Positions 25,685 to 34,534 of a stretch of DNA of 55,709 nucleotides are shown one piece after another (position 1 is the first letter of the stretch; each line of letters begins with the position of its first letter). The notes beneath the pieces are model-generated. The model searched no databases, was not told the DNA's origin, and worked only from the letters and a program-made list of their open reading frames with translations. Made by a program: the position numbers and the translations under genes. The DNA comes from Methylobacterium marchantiae (lineage in GTDB: Bacteria > Pseudomonadota > Alphaproteobacteria > Rhizobiales > Beijerinckiaceae), in contig NZ_BPQT01000059.1 in assembly GCF_022179405.1 (NCBI RefSeq), forward strand, positions 1 through 55,709, given 5' to 3'.

Positions 25685-26852
25685 CGGAGGGGCGGGTCGC
25701 CGCGAGCACGATCCGCGCAGCTTTCCGGCTCGGTTCGTCATCTCCCACGAGCCGCATCGAACCATCGATGCGGCGGAGGGAATTGATCTGAGCATCCCGG
25801 GCCTCTCCGCCTCTCAGGAGCGGCAACAAGGCCTCGCCCAAACGTCCGGGCGTACATTCGGCCTGGATGAATTCCGGCATGGCGTTCTCGCCGAGAATCA
25901 GGTTCGGCAGAACGATGGTCGGCACCTGGATGAGCCGCCGGGCCACTGCCTCCTCCAGGCGTGAGACCTTGTAGGCGACCACCATCGGCACTCCGGCGAG
26001 AGCGAGTTCGAGGGTGACCGTGCCCGACGCTGCCAAGGCCGCGCGGGACCGCCGGAAGGCCGCGTATTTCGCCGCCTCGCCGTGGACGATCCTGACCGGC
26101 CGCGACCAGGAGAGCGCGAGCCGTTCGATCATGGCGCGGTGGCGGGTGACCGCTGGGAGCACGGCATCAATCGGCCCGTATCGCTGCACGAGAAGATCGA
26201 GCGTGGCACCGAAGACCGGCATCAGCCGTTCGATCTCCGAGCGGCGCGAGCCCGGCAGGATCACGAGGGTCGCCGGCCGGGCCTCGCGCGCTGCCGCCTC
26301 GCCCGGATCCGGGCGCAACTCGGACAGGCGCTCGATCAGCGGATGTCCGACATAGGTGCAATCCGGCCCCCCGAGCCGGCGATGCGCTTCGGGCTCGAAC
26401 GGCAGCAGGGCCAGGACATGGTCGATGAACGGCCGCATCTTGGCTGCGCGCCACGGTCGCCAGGCCCAGACGCTGGGAGAGACGTAATCGACGATGGGCA
26501 GGCTCGGCAGGCGCTTGCGCACCCGCGAGGCCACGGCATGCGTGAAGCCGGGACTGTCGATGATGACGAGCACATCGGGACGCGACTCGACAATGTCCCG
26601 CACCGTCTGACGAATGCGGCGCAGGAGCGTACGCAGACGGGCCGCCACGGGCAGGTAGCCCATCACCGCCACGTCATCGAGGGGAAACAGGGAGACGAAC
26701 CCCTGCGCCGTCATGGCTTCCCCGCCGACACCGCCGAATGTCACCTGTCCGGAGGAGAGGTCGGACAGCGCCCGCATCAGCTTGGCACCGAGCTGGTCGC
26801 CAGAATCCTCGCCTGCGACGAGCCAGATTCGCCTGGACGCGTTGTTGGTCAT
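25662..26852 (-). CDS. lpxB: Lipid-A-disaccharide synthase
   Basis: Glycosyltransferase of family GT19 that joins UDP-2,3-diacylglucosamine to lipid X at the inner membrane. The 396 residues include the conserved N-terminal VAGEDSGDQLGA, the DSPGFTHAVASR segment, and VDYVSPSVWAWRPWR, plus YVGHPLIERL in the central region. Its ATG overlaps the lpxI stop as ATGA. It is the last gene of the fabZ-lpxA-lpxI-lpxB run. The C-terminus ends 23 bases inside the convergent small secreted gene. Confidence 0.96.
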   Translation of the reverse strand: MTNNASRRIWLVAGEDSGDQLGAKLMRALSDLSSGQVTFGGVGGEAMTAQGFVSLFPLDDVAVMGYLPVAARLRTLLRRIRQTVRDIVESRPDVLVIIDSPGFTHAVASRVRKRLPSLPIVDYVSPSVWAWRPWRAAKMRPFIDHVLALLPFEPEAHRRLGGPDCTYVGHPLIERLSELRPDPGEAAAREARPATLVILPGSRRSEIERLMPVFGATLDLLVQRYGPIDAVLPAVTRHRAMIERLALSWSRPVRIVHGEAAKYAAFRRSRAALAASGTVTLELALAGVPMVVAYKVSRLEEAVARRLIQVPTIVLPNLILGENAMPEFIQAECTPGRLGEALLPLLRGGEARDAQINSLRRIDGSMRLVGDDEPSRKAARIVLAATRPSVSATGAT

Positions 26853-27691
26853 GCCTCGATCCGCAAGCCGATGAGAAACAGACCCGCTTGGTCGGCCGCG
26901 GCCACCGTGGCGTCCCTGCCGATGATGAGGGTGTAGCCGGCCTGGATGGCGATGCCGGCGCAGCCCGCGGCCGCTGCGGCTTTCACCGTGCGCGGACCGA
27001 TGGCCGGCAGGTCGACGCGCAGGTCCTGGCCGGTCTTGGCGAGCTTCACCAGAACGGTACCCGGCTGCGCCGCTCCCACCCCGAAGGGCTTGCGGCCGAG
27101 GGCCCGCGCACGGGCGAGCATGCGGTCCGTGCCCTCCGGCCCCTCCACCGCGAGGGCGCGCTGCGCCGCGACGACGATCGCCTGCCCGACATCGTAGGCG
27201 GCCAGAGCCGCGAGGATGCTGCAGCCGGTGGCGATGGATGCCTGTGCGGGAATATCCGGCGCGAGCCGGCCGAGTTGGCCCTCGGGGCTCAGCAAGTCGG
27301 GCGCCACGTCGTGGATGCCGACAACGCGATGGCCGTTATCTTCCAGTAGGACCAGGGCACCGCGCAACAGCCGGTCGTCCCCTCCCCCCGATATGGCCTT
27401 GAGCGCATCGCGATTCCGCAGGGCCGCGGCGGCGTTGAGGATCGCGGTGGGGTTGGGGCGCGAGACGCCTCCCACCGGTATGACGCTGGCCGGTCCCCAG
27501 GATTCGAGGATCTTCAGAGCACCGGAGATATCGAGGAGGTCGACCGTCGCCTCGGCACGGGCACGCATCGAGCGTTCGGCGAAGCCACGGATGGCGAGGA
27601 CCCGGAACGGGCGCCCCGACCTTTCGAGGGATTCGGCCACGAGTTCCGGCAGACGTCCGGCCCCGGCCACGAGGACGAGACTCTTCTCCAT
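26849..27691 (-). CDS. lpxI: UDP-2,3-diacylglucosamine pyrophosphatase LpxI
   Basis: LpxI (DUF1009) replaces LpxH in alphaproteobacteria and hydrolyses UDP-2,3-diacylglucosamine to lipid X and UMP. From ATG 27691 the protein has 280 residues and starts with SLVLVAGAGRLPELVAESL, the normal family N-terminus. The GGGDDRLLRG segment and the C-terminal GCAGIAIQAGYTLIIGRD are typical. An alternative start is TTG at 27731-27733, which overlaps the lpxA stop as TTGA and would add 14 residues. Neither start has a clear ribosome binding site. It lies between lpxA and lpxB, as expected for the pathway. Confidence 0.93.
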   Translation of the reverse strand: MEKSLVLVAGAGRLPELVAESLERSGRPFRVLAIRGFAERSMRARAEATVDLLDISGALKILESWGPASVIPVGGVSRPNPTAILNAAAALRNRDALKAISGGGDDRLLRGALVLLEDNGHRVVGIHDVAPDLLSPEGQLGRLAPDIPAQASIATGCSILAALAAYDVGQAIVVAAQRALAVEGPEGTDRMLARARALGRKPFGVGAAQPGTVLVKLAKTGQDLRVDLPAIGPRTVKAAAAAGCAGIAIQAGYTLIIGRDATVAAADQAGLFLIGLRIEA

Positions 27692-27729
27692 ACGCGAATC
27701 GACGAGGGGCGCCGGATCGGGAGAGGCGG

Positions 27730-28542
27730 TCAAGCCGGACCCGGAGTCTCGCGCGGAGTGCAGATCGAGCGCTTCCCGCCCTCGCGGATGAAGGCGATGA
27801 TCTCGGCGACCGCGCTGTGCGATTCGAATTCGGCGGCCACGTCCTCCACTCTTTCCATCAAGGTCCCCTCGTTGGCAAAGAGCAGACGATAGGCCCGGCG
27901 CAAAGCGTGGATGTCCTCCCGCGCGAAACCGCGGCGCTGCAGGCCGATGATGTTCAGGCCCGCGAGATAGGCGCGGTTGCCGAGCGCCATTCCATAGGGG
28001 ATGCAATCGTTCTCGAGACCGGAGAGACCGCCGACGAAGGCATGGGCACCGACACGCGCGAACTGGATGACGGCGGCGCCGCCGCCCAGGATCGCATAAT
28101 CGCCGACGCTGCAATGGCCGGCGAGCATGACGTTGTTGGAGAAGACGACCCCGTCGCCGATCCGGCAATCATGCCCGACATGGGAATTGGCGAGGAAGGT
28201 GCACTTGTCGCCGACGACGGTCTCTAGACCGCCGCCCGCGGTACCGGGGTTCATCGTGACGCCTTCGCGGATCAGGCACTCGGCGCCGATGGTCAGCGTC
28301 GAGGCCTCGCCGCGAAACTTGAGGTCCTGAGGCGGATGCCCGATGGACGCGAAAGGATAGAGCTTGGTGCGCGGGCCGATGCCGGTGCGGCCGGCGACGA
28401 CGACGTGGCTGATGAGTTCGCAGCCTTCGCCCAGGACGACGTCCGGCCCGACATGGCAGAACGGGCCGATCCGCACGCCGGCGCCGATCGTGGCCCCGTC
28501 CTCCACGACGGCGCTGGGATGGATGTCGGTCACGTCGCTCAC
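27730..28542 (-). CDS. lpxA: UDP-N-acetylglucosamine acyltransferase
   Basis: First enzyme of lipid A synthesis, moving a 3-hydroxyacyl chain from ACP to UDP-GlcNAc. The 270 residues form a left-handed beta helix made of hexapeptide repeats (for example [14 protein letters not shown] and [16 protein letters not shown], which carries the catalytic histidine region), followed by a C-terminal helical domain. The start is GTG at 28540-28542, overlapping the fabZ stop as GTGA. The frame is open further upstream, but those residues are the fabZ shadow. Confidence 0.96.
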   Translation of the reverse strand: MSDVTDIHPSAVVEDGATIGAGVRIGPFCHVGPDVVLGEGCELISHVVVAGRTGIGPRTKLYPFASIGHPPQDLKFRGEASTLTIGAECLIREGVTMNPGTAGGGLETVVGDKCTFLANSHVGHDCRIGDGVVFSNNVMLAGHCSVGDYAILGGGAAVIQFARVGAHAFVGGLSGLENDCIPYGMALGNRAYLAGLNIIGLQRRGFAREDIHALRRAYRLLFANEGTLMERVEDVAAEFESHSAVAEIIAFIREGGKRSICTPRETPGPA

Positions 28543-29003
28543 TCCGTCACCAGCATGGCGCCGATCTCGGCCTCGGCGACGAGGGTATCGCCCACCCGTG
28601 CCTCTCCTCGGAACCACCACATGGTCCGTCGCTGGTTCGTCTTCGTCATATGATAGCGCACCGTGTCGCCGGGCACGACCGGCTTGCGGAACTTGCACTT
28701 GTCGATGGTCATGAAGAAGACCTGCTTGGCCCGCACATCGGCGGTCATGATGTGCTGGCAGCAGATGGCGCCGGCGGTCTGGGCCATGCCCTCGATGAGG
28801 AGGACGCCCGGAAACACCGGCAGGCCCGGAAAGTGCCCGGTGAATTGCGGCTCGTTGAACGAGACGTTCTTGATCCCGATACAGGACCGATCGCCGTCGA
28901 TGTCGACGATGCGGTCGATCATCAGGAACGGGTAGCGATGGGGCAGAAGTTCCAGGATCTTCTGGATGTCGGCCGAGCCCAGGTCTTTCGGCATGTCACT
29001 CAT
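28539..29003 (-). CDS. fabZ: 3-hydroxyacyl-ACP dehydratase FabZ
   Basis: Hot-dog-fold dehydratase of fatty acid synthesis. The 154 residues contain [11 protein letters not shown] at 21-31 and the catalytic segment [11 protein letters not shown], with H57 and E71 as the catalytic pair. The ATG at 29001-29003 is the first that gives a normal family length. It starts a fabZ-lpxA-lpxI-lpxB run of overlapping genes, which couples fatty acid supply with lipid A synthesis. A 158-base gap with short direct repeats separates it from lpxD. Confidence 0.96.
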   Translation of the reverse strand: MSDMPKDLGSADIQKILELLPHRYPFLMIDRIVDIDGDRSCIGIKNVSFNEPQFTGHFPGLPVFPGVLLIEGMAQTAGAICCQHIMTADVRAKQVFFMTIDKCKFRKPVVPGDTVRYHMTKTNQRRTMWWFRGEARVGDTLVAEAEIGAMLVTE

Positions 29004-29106
29004 CGATCGAACAATCCCATCGCGCGCCGGCGCTCCCGACGCCCCGCCTCGTCCCTTAAAAAGTGGAGCGTTGTCTTCGACATAAACGCCGCGGGATGCA
29101 AGTCTC

Positions 29107-29149
29107 GGACTGACGCAAGTCGTTGGACCGACGCTATTCTCGGACCGAC
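29107..29149 (-). repeat. Three short direct repeats upstream of fabZ
   Basis: The motif GGACYGAC occurs at 29107-29114, 29125-29132 and 29142-29149, spaced 18 and 17 bases apart, in the gap between lpxD and fabZ. The second and third copies are identical and the first differs at one base. This spacing (near two helical turns) is compatible with a protein-binding array ahead of fabZ, but no known operator is recognised. Confidence 0.45.
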
Positions 29150-29161
29150 TGCCGCTAAAGC

Positions 29162-30226
29162 TCAATCCTTGGAGGGCTCGGTCGCATCGCGCCCCGACTT
29201 TTCCGCGAGACGGGCCAGCGCCGTCAATTCGCGGAACCAGGTCCGCACGGGTTTCGCCGGCGTTCCTCCCCATCGGCTTCCCGGCGGCACGTCGCGATTG
29301 ACGTTGGAAGAACCGGCGATCTGCGAGCCCATGCCGATCCGCAGATGGCCGACCACGCCGACCTGCCCGCCGAGCACGACGTAATCTTCAAGAGTGGTCG
29401 ACCCGGAGATGCCGACGCCGGAGACGATCACGCAGTGCCGGCCGATAACGACGTTGTGGGCGATCTGGACGAGGTTATCGATCTTGGTCCCCTCGCCGAT
29501 CATGGTATCGCGGCCGGCACCGCGATCGATCGTCGTATTGGCACCGATCTCGACATCGTCCTGCACGATGACGCGTCCGGTCTGGGGCACCTTTAGATGG
29601 CCGCCCGGCCCCATGGCGAAGCCGAACCCGTCCTGGCCGATGCGCGCGCCCGGGTGAAGGATCACGCGGTTGCCGACGAGGGCGTAGGCCAGCGTCGTCC
29701 CCGCGCCGATGGAACAGTCACGGCCGATACGGACCCCGGGACCGATGACGGCGTTCGGGCCGATGATGGTGCCTGAGCCGATCTCGGCGCCAGGGCCGAT
29801 GACGGCACCGGGATCGACTACCACGCCGTCTTCGAGCCGAGCTTTCGGATGGACATGAGCCCCCGGCGACACACCCTCGGTGGCGAATTGCGAGAGAGGC
29901 CGCACGGCATCGGGATGGAAGCGCGCCAGCAGAGCGGCGTAGACCCGATAGGGGTCGCGCGTGACCAGGGCGACCGTCGTCGACGGAACCTTGGCGGCGA
30001 AGCGCGGGGAGACGAGGCAGGCCAGGGCCTTGGTCTGTGCCAGCACGTCGCCGTAGCGGGCGTTGTCCATATAGGCGAGGTCGCCCGGTCCGGCAGTCTC
30101 GAGGGGTGACGCGCCGCTGACCGTGGCCTGCGAATCGGCGCCCTCGGGAAGCGAAACGCCGGCAGCCCCGGCGATGTCGCCGAGGCTGATGGCTATGCTC
30201 GATGAGAAGAAAACAGGATCAGACAT
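29162..30226 (-). CDS. lpxD: UDP-3-O-acylglucosamine N-acyltransferase
   Basis: Third step of lipid A synthesis. The 354 residues start with the LpxD-specific N-terminal uridine-binding domain (about 1-110, ending near [19 protein letters not shown]), continue as hexapeptide-repeat left-handed beta helix (about 115-310, including [17 protein letters not shown]), and end with a C-terminal helix ([17 protein letters not shown]). The catalytic histidine region reads [12 protein letters not shown]. It lies 48 bases downstream of bamA on the same strand, the usual order. Confidence 0.96.
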   Translation of the reverse strand: MSDPVFFSSSIAISLGDIAGAAGVSLPEGADSQATVSGASPLETAGPGDLAYMDNARYGDVLAQTKALACLVSPRFAAKVPSTTVALVTRDPYRVYAALLARFHPDAVRPLSQFATEGVSPGAHVHPKARLEDGVVVDPGAVIGPGAEIGSGTIIGPNAVIGPGVRIGRDCSIGAGTTLAYALVGNRVILHPGARIGQDGFGFAMGPGGHLKVPQTGRVIVQDDVEIGANTTIDRGAGRDTMIGEGTKIDNLVQIAHNVVIGRHCVIVSGVGISGSTTLEDYVVLGGQVGVVGHLRIGMGSQIAGSSNVNRDVPPGSRWGGTPAKPVRTWFRELTALARLAEKSGRDATEPSKD

Positions 30227-30274
30227 GATGCGACAACGCGCGGACTTCGGAAAAAGAAGCCCGTGCGTCTTGGG

Positions 30275-32857
30275 TCAGAACCGCGAACCGCCGGAGAAGC
30301 GGAAGGCCTGGAGCTGATCCTTGCCGACGCGGCCGAGGAACGTCCCATCCGCAGCGAAGATCTTCTGTCCCTCGTCCTTGGTCAGGGCGTAGGCATAATC
30401 GAAGCGGATCGGGCCGAGCGGCGAGTTCCACAGGATCGATGCGCCGATCGAGGAGCGGATCGTCATCTTGTCGCGAACGTTCAGGCACTCGGGCTCGACG
30501 GTGATCGCACCAGCACCCAGAGCGGTGTAGGCGCAGGCCCCACCCGGCGCGATGCCGTTGATAGCTGCGTCACCGTTCACGTCGAACTGCGTCCGGCTGT
30601 TGTAGCCGAACAGCGTGCCGGCATCGGCGAAGACCGCGCCCTTCAGGCCGAGATCACGCGGGATACCATAGATCGGAAACTGAACTTCGAGCGTACCGCC
30701 GAAATAAGTGGTGCCACCCACCGCATTCGAACGGGCGTCGGCGCTGCCGACGTCACGCGGACCGATGCCGTTGGGCGCGAAGCCGCGAACCAGCGACGGA
30801 CCGAGGAAGTACTGGTCGGTGATGCGTAGCTTCTCGTCGGTCAGCGGCGAGATATGGCCGCCCTGGAAGCGGACGAACCCGACCACGTCCTCGTAGAATT
30901 CCTTGTAGTAGCGCATGTCGCCAGCCACGCGGAAGAACTTCGAGTCACCGCCGAGGCCCGCGATCTCAGGCTTCAGTTCCGAGTAGAGGCCGTTGCGGGG
31001 CTGTGCGAGGTTGTCCAGCGTCGAGTAGGCCAGGGTCACACCGGCCAGCGAGGTCAGCGTGTTACCGGTCGACCCCTTCAGCGCAATCGAGGCTTCGCCA
31101 TCGAGAGCACAGTTCGGATAGGTCGGCAGCCCGCTCGTGTTACGACCGGAGACAGGATCGATAGTGTTCGGCGCGTTGAGGGCGGTATAGCCCGGGATCG
31201 GGTTCGAACAGTCGTTGTACGGCCGCTTGACGCTGTTCGGGATCGTCAGCTCGGTGTTGTAGAGCGAGTAGCGCAGGGTCACGCCGAACTCTTCCGTGAT
31301 CGGCAGGCCGACGCGGAGCTGACCGCCGTAGACGGTGGTCTCGTAGCGCGAGTAGCGGGTCAGGTCGCTGTACTTGTAGAAGGCGTCGAAGCCGGCGGCG
31401 AGGCGGTAGCCGAGGAAGTACGGCTCGGTGAACGAGAAGTCGACTCCGCGCGAATACTGGCCGCCGGTGCCGGCGAGGCGGACATACTGACCGCGACCGA
31501 GGAAGTTCGACTCGGAGACCGAGACTTCGCCGATGATGCCGTCCTGGGTGGAGTAGCCGCCGGCCACCGAGAACGAACCCGTGGGCTGATCCTCGACGTC
31601 GATGTTGATGACCACGCGATCGGCCGAGGAGCCCGGCTCGTTGGAGAAGCGGACCTTCTTGAAGAACCCGAGGCCGTTGAGACGACGCTCGGCCCGATCG
31701 GTCAGCACGCGGTTATAGGCATCGCCCTCGGTGATATCGAGCTCGCGGCGGATGACGTAGTCGCGGGTGCGGGTGTTGCCGCGGATATTGATGCGCTCGA
31801 CATAGACGCGCGGGCCGTCCTCGACCACGAAGCCGAGGGCAACGGTGTGGGTGGCGCGGTCGCGCTGGCCGGTCGGGCGGACCTGGGCGAAGGGGAAGCC
31901 CTGGCGTGCGACCTGGTTGGTCACGCCGGTGAGGGTCTTCTCCACGTCCTCGGCGTTGTAGACGTCGCCGACAGCGGCACGGACCTCGCCGTCGAGGATC
32001 TGGGTATCGACGCCCGGAAGGCGCGAATCGATGGCAACGGCGCCGACCGTGTATTGCTGACCCTCGTCAACCGTCACGGTGATGACCCAGCCGGCATCGC
32101 CCTCGCCCTCGACGTAGCGCGCATCGGCATTCACCACCCGGAAATCGGCATAGCCGTTCTTCAGGTAGTAGCGGCGCACGAGGTCGAGATCGTTGGTGAT
32201 GCGATCGGGATCGTAGACGTCGGAAGTCTTGATGAACGAGAGGAAGTTCATCTCCGAAGAGGACATCAGCTCGCGCAGCTTACGCTCGGAATACGCGCTG
32301 TTGCCGACGAAGTTGATCGACTTGATGCCGGTCTTGTCACCTTCCTCGATCACGTAGATCAGGTCGATGCGGCCATTGGGCAGATCGACGGTGCGGAAGC
32401 TGACCTTGGCCGTGCCACGGCCGGCACGACGATAGATCTCGCGGATGCGCTGAAGATCGGCCTGGACGACGCCTTCGCTGTAGCCGCCGCGGCCCTTGGC
32501 CTCGATCTCGGCCTCGAGGGTCGCCTTCTCGATCTTCTTGTTTCCCTCGAACACCACCCGGTTGATGATGTTGTTCTCGCGCACCGTCACCACGGTCCCA
32601 GCGCCGCTGCGCGACACCTTCACATCGGAAAACATGCCGCTCGCCAGCAGGTTGCGGCGGGCCTCTTCCGGAGATCCAGAGGCCGTACCGGTCACGTAGG
32701 ACCGGATGGTGTCGGCATCGACGCGCTTGTTGCCCTGGACGACGATCTGCTGCGCCTGAGCCGTGCCGCACAGAACAAGCCCTGCGGCCGCGGCAGCGAC
32801 TAGGACGATGGTCTGTTCGGCCGACTTACGCCGGCGCTTCCCCGTCATCGACATCAT
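30275..32857 (-). CDS. bamA: Outer membrane protein assembly factor BamA
   Basis: Central component of the beta-barrel assembly machine in the outer membrane. The 860 residues begin with a signal peptide (hydrophobic VLVAAAAAGLVLCG, cleavage near AQA-QQI). Five POTRA domains follow (about 25-430) with the typical start IVVQGNKRVDADTIRSYV, then a 16-strand barrel with the conserved VRGF loop motif (seen as LVRGFAPNGIGPRDVG) and terminal phenylalanine. The length is normal. It sits between rseP and lpxD, but a terminator hairpin after rseP suggests its own promoter in 32858-33085. Confidence 0.97.
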   Translation of the reverse strand: MMSMTGKRRRKSAEQTIVLVAAAAAGLVLCGTAQAQQIVVQGNKRVDADTIRSYVTGTASGSPEEARRNLLASGMFSDVKVSRSGAGTVVTVRENNIINRVVFEGNKKIEKATLEAEIEAKGRGGYSEGVVQADLQRIREIYRRAGRGTAKVSFRTVDLPNGRIDLIYVIEEGDKTGIKSINFVGNSAYSERKLRELMSSSEMNFLSFIKTSDVYDPDRITNDLDLVRRYYLKNGYADFRVVNADARYVEGEGDAGWVITVTVDEGQQYTVGAVAIDSRLPGVDTQILDGEVRAAVGDVYNAEDVEKTLTGVTNQVARQGFPFAQVRPTGQRDRATHTVALGFVVEDGPRVYVERINIRGNTRTRDYVIRRELDITEGDAYNRVLTDRAERRLNGLGFFKKVRFSNEPGSSADRVVINIDVEDQPTGSFSVAGGYSTQDGIIGEVSVSESNFLGRGQYVRLAGTGGQYSRGVDFSFTEPYFLGYRLAAGFDAFYKYSDLTRYSRYETTVYGGQLRVGLPITEEFGVTLRYSLYNTELTIPNSVKRPYNDCSNPIPGYTALNAPNTIDPVSGRNTSGLPTYPNCALDGEASIALKGSTGNTLTSLAGVTLAYSTLDNLAQPRNGLYSELKPEIAGLGGDSKFFRVAGDMRYYKEFYEDVVGFVRFQGGHISPLTDEKLRITDQYFLGPSLVRGFAPNGIGPRDVGSADARSNAVGGTTYFGGTLEVQFPIYGIPRDLGLKGAVFADAGTLFGYNSRTQFDVNGDAAINGIAPGGACAYTALGAGAITVEPECLNVRDKMTIRSSIGASILWNSPLGPIRFDYAYALTKDEGQKIFAADGTFLGRVGKDQLQAFRFSGGSRF

Positions 32858-33208
32858 GTAATCGCCCGTCTCTTTTATTTACAGTACGGGTTTGCACCCG
32901 CAGACAGGCGGTCGTTGTCCGACCGTCCCGTCACCTGGTCCCAGTTCAGCTTCTACCGAGTTTCCCGAGCGAAGCAAACGCTCGGACCTGGGCTCTGAAG
33001 GGGATTTTGGGGAGACGTGGCCTTCCGGTCACTTAACGGTTCCCGTTCATCGCTCGATAAGGTGAATCAATCCTCAATTCGCAGCAAAAAGCCCGCCCGG
33101 GATGCCGGACGGGCTTCTCAATCACCGGGTAAAATCAATCGCTTAGAGAGACATCCACAACCCGCCGAGAGGATTGTCGGGCGCCTCCGGCGCGATGGGC
33201 GCGCCCGG
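32858..33208. other. Intergenic region between rseP and bamA
   Basis: A 351-base gap upstream of bamA and downstream of rseP on the minus strand. It contains the hairpin at 33086-33115 and is less GC-rich around 33030-33090. A bamA promoter is expected between 32858 and 33085. I see no additional gene that I can support. Confidence 0.5.
33086..33115 (-). terminator. Terminator downstream of rseP
   Basis: On the minus strand AGCCCGTCCGG (33115-33105) pairs with CCGGGCGGGCT (33100-33090), with one wobble, over a 4-base loop. It is followed by a T-run (complement of AAAAA, 33086-33090, whose first base belongs to the stem). It lies 94 bases after the rseP stop and implies that bamA is transcribed separately. 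Confidence 0.82.
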
Positions 33209-34369
33209 TCAGGAACCGCGGCCCGACCAGGACGCACCGAGGTTCAGGATGTCGTTCCAAGCGGCGAACAGCATCAGGAACAGCACCAGCGCAAGCCCGA
33301 TCCGGAAGCCGATCTCCTGGGTCTTCTCGCTCAGCGGACGGCCACGGACGGCCTCGAACGCGTAGAACAGCAGGTGTCCGCCATCGAGCAGTGGAACCGG
33401 AAACAGATTGAGCAGACCGATCGACACCGACAGCAGCGCCACGAGGCCGATGAGACCACCGACGCCGCCGACCTTGGCGACCTCGCCGGAGACGCGCGCG
33501 ATCCCGATGGGCCCGGAGAGCTGATCGGCGGATTCACGACCCGTCACGAGCTTGCCGAGGTAATTCATGGTCCGGTCGACGACGAAGTAGGTCTCCGACA
33601 CGCCGAGCCCGAGGGACTGGACCAGGCCGTAATGCCTCACCTGCGCATCGGCCCCGTTCGGGCCCTTGATGCCGAGGCGACCGAGGCGGTGCTTGCCGAA
33701 CGGCGTCCGCTCTTCCACCGCATCGGGGATGGCGGTCAGGGTCTTGGTCTCACCGCCGCGGTCGACGGTGACGGCGAGTGTGGCGCCGGCGCTCCCGGAG
33801 ACGGTGCGCTGCATGTCGAGGAAATTCGTGACGGTCGTTCCGTCGATGGAGGTGACCACGTCGCCGGGCTGGAAGCCGGCACGCTCGGCGGCGCTGCCGG
33901 CCATCACGCCGTCGATGCGCGGCGGAAGCTCGTAGCGCCCGGAAAAGTAGATCGCGCCGGCGAACAGGGCGATGGCGAGGAGGAAGTTGGCGATGGGGCC
34001 GGCGGCGACGATCGCCGCGCGCTTCCCCAGGCTCTGGGCCGGGAAACTCGTGGCGCGCTCCTCCGGCGTCATCCGCGCCAGCGCCGCAGGGTCGGCCACG
34101 CTGGCGCCGTTGGCGTCGCCGTGGAACTTGACGTAGCCCCCGAGCGGGATCGCCGAGACCTTCCAGCGTGTGCCGTGACGGTCGTTGAAGCCGAAGAGTT
34201 CGGGGCCGAAACCGAGGGAGAAGGCGTGAACGCCCACCCCGCACCAGCGGCCCACGAGGAAGTGACCCATCTCGTGGACGAACACGACGATGCTCAGCAC
34301 GATGACGAAGGGGATCACCGACCCGAAGAAGCCGGAGGCGGTTCCCCCCATCGAATTCAGAAAGTCCAT
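33209..34369 (-). CDS. rseP: Site-2 metalloprotease RseP
   Basis: Intramembrane zinc protease that cleaves anti-sigma factors and signal peptide remnants. The 386 residues show H32-E33-M-G-H36 in the first transmembrane helix, a PDZ domain in the centre (about 125-215, with GSAAERAGFQPGDVVTSIDG), and the third zinc ligand region LLDGGHLLF near the C-terminus. ATG 34369 is preferred because AAGGA lies 7-8 bases upstream and it gives the usual N-terminus; the frame is open to 34501. In most relatives it follows dxr directly, but here 5.2 kb of accessory genes separate them. Confidence 0.95.
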   Translation of the reverse strand: MDFLNSMGGTASGFFGSVIPFVIVLSIVVFVHEMGHFLVGRWCGVGVHAFSLGFGPELFGFNDRHGTRWKVSAIPLGGYVKFHGDANGASVADPAALARMTPEERATSFPAQSLGKRAAIVAAGPIANFLLAIALFAGAIYFSGRYELPPRIDGVMAGSAAERAGFQPGDVVTSIDGTTVTNFLDMQRTVSGSAGATLAVTVDRGGETKTLTAIPDAVEERTPFGKHRLGRLGIKGPNGADAQVRHYGLVQSLGLGVSETYFVVDRTMNYLGKLVTGRESADQLSGPIGIARVSGEVAKVGGVGGLIGLVALLSVSIGLLNLFPVPLLDGGHLLFYAFEAVRGRPLSEKTQEIGFRIGLALVLFLMLFAAWNDILNLGASWSGRGS

Positions 34370-34534
34370 CCGTCGATCCTTCAGGGCCTCGCGAGGGGCC
34401 AGCATGCGTCCATAGCAGATCGGATCGCGGTCGAGCGAACGCAAACCAGATGAGGCCTGCGAGATCGTCGCACGACGGCATGCCGTCCCCTGTTTCCTCA
34501 ACGGAAGGTTAAGAGGCCGGCAGAGGCTGCGTTC

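Noticed and set aside
30854-32803. A 649-codon plus-strand frame opposite bamA
   Set aside because: Same reason: composition is dominated by Val, Ala, Asp and Leu from the reverse complement of bamA codons, without family features.
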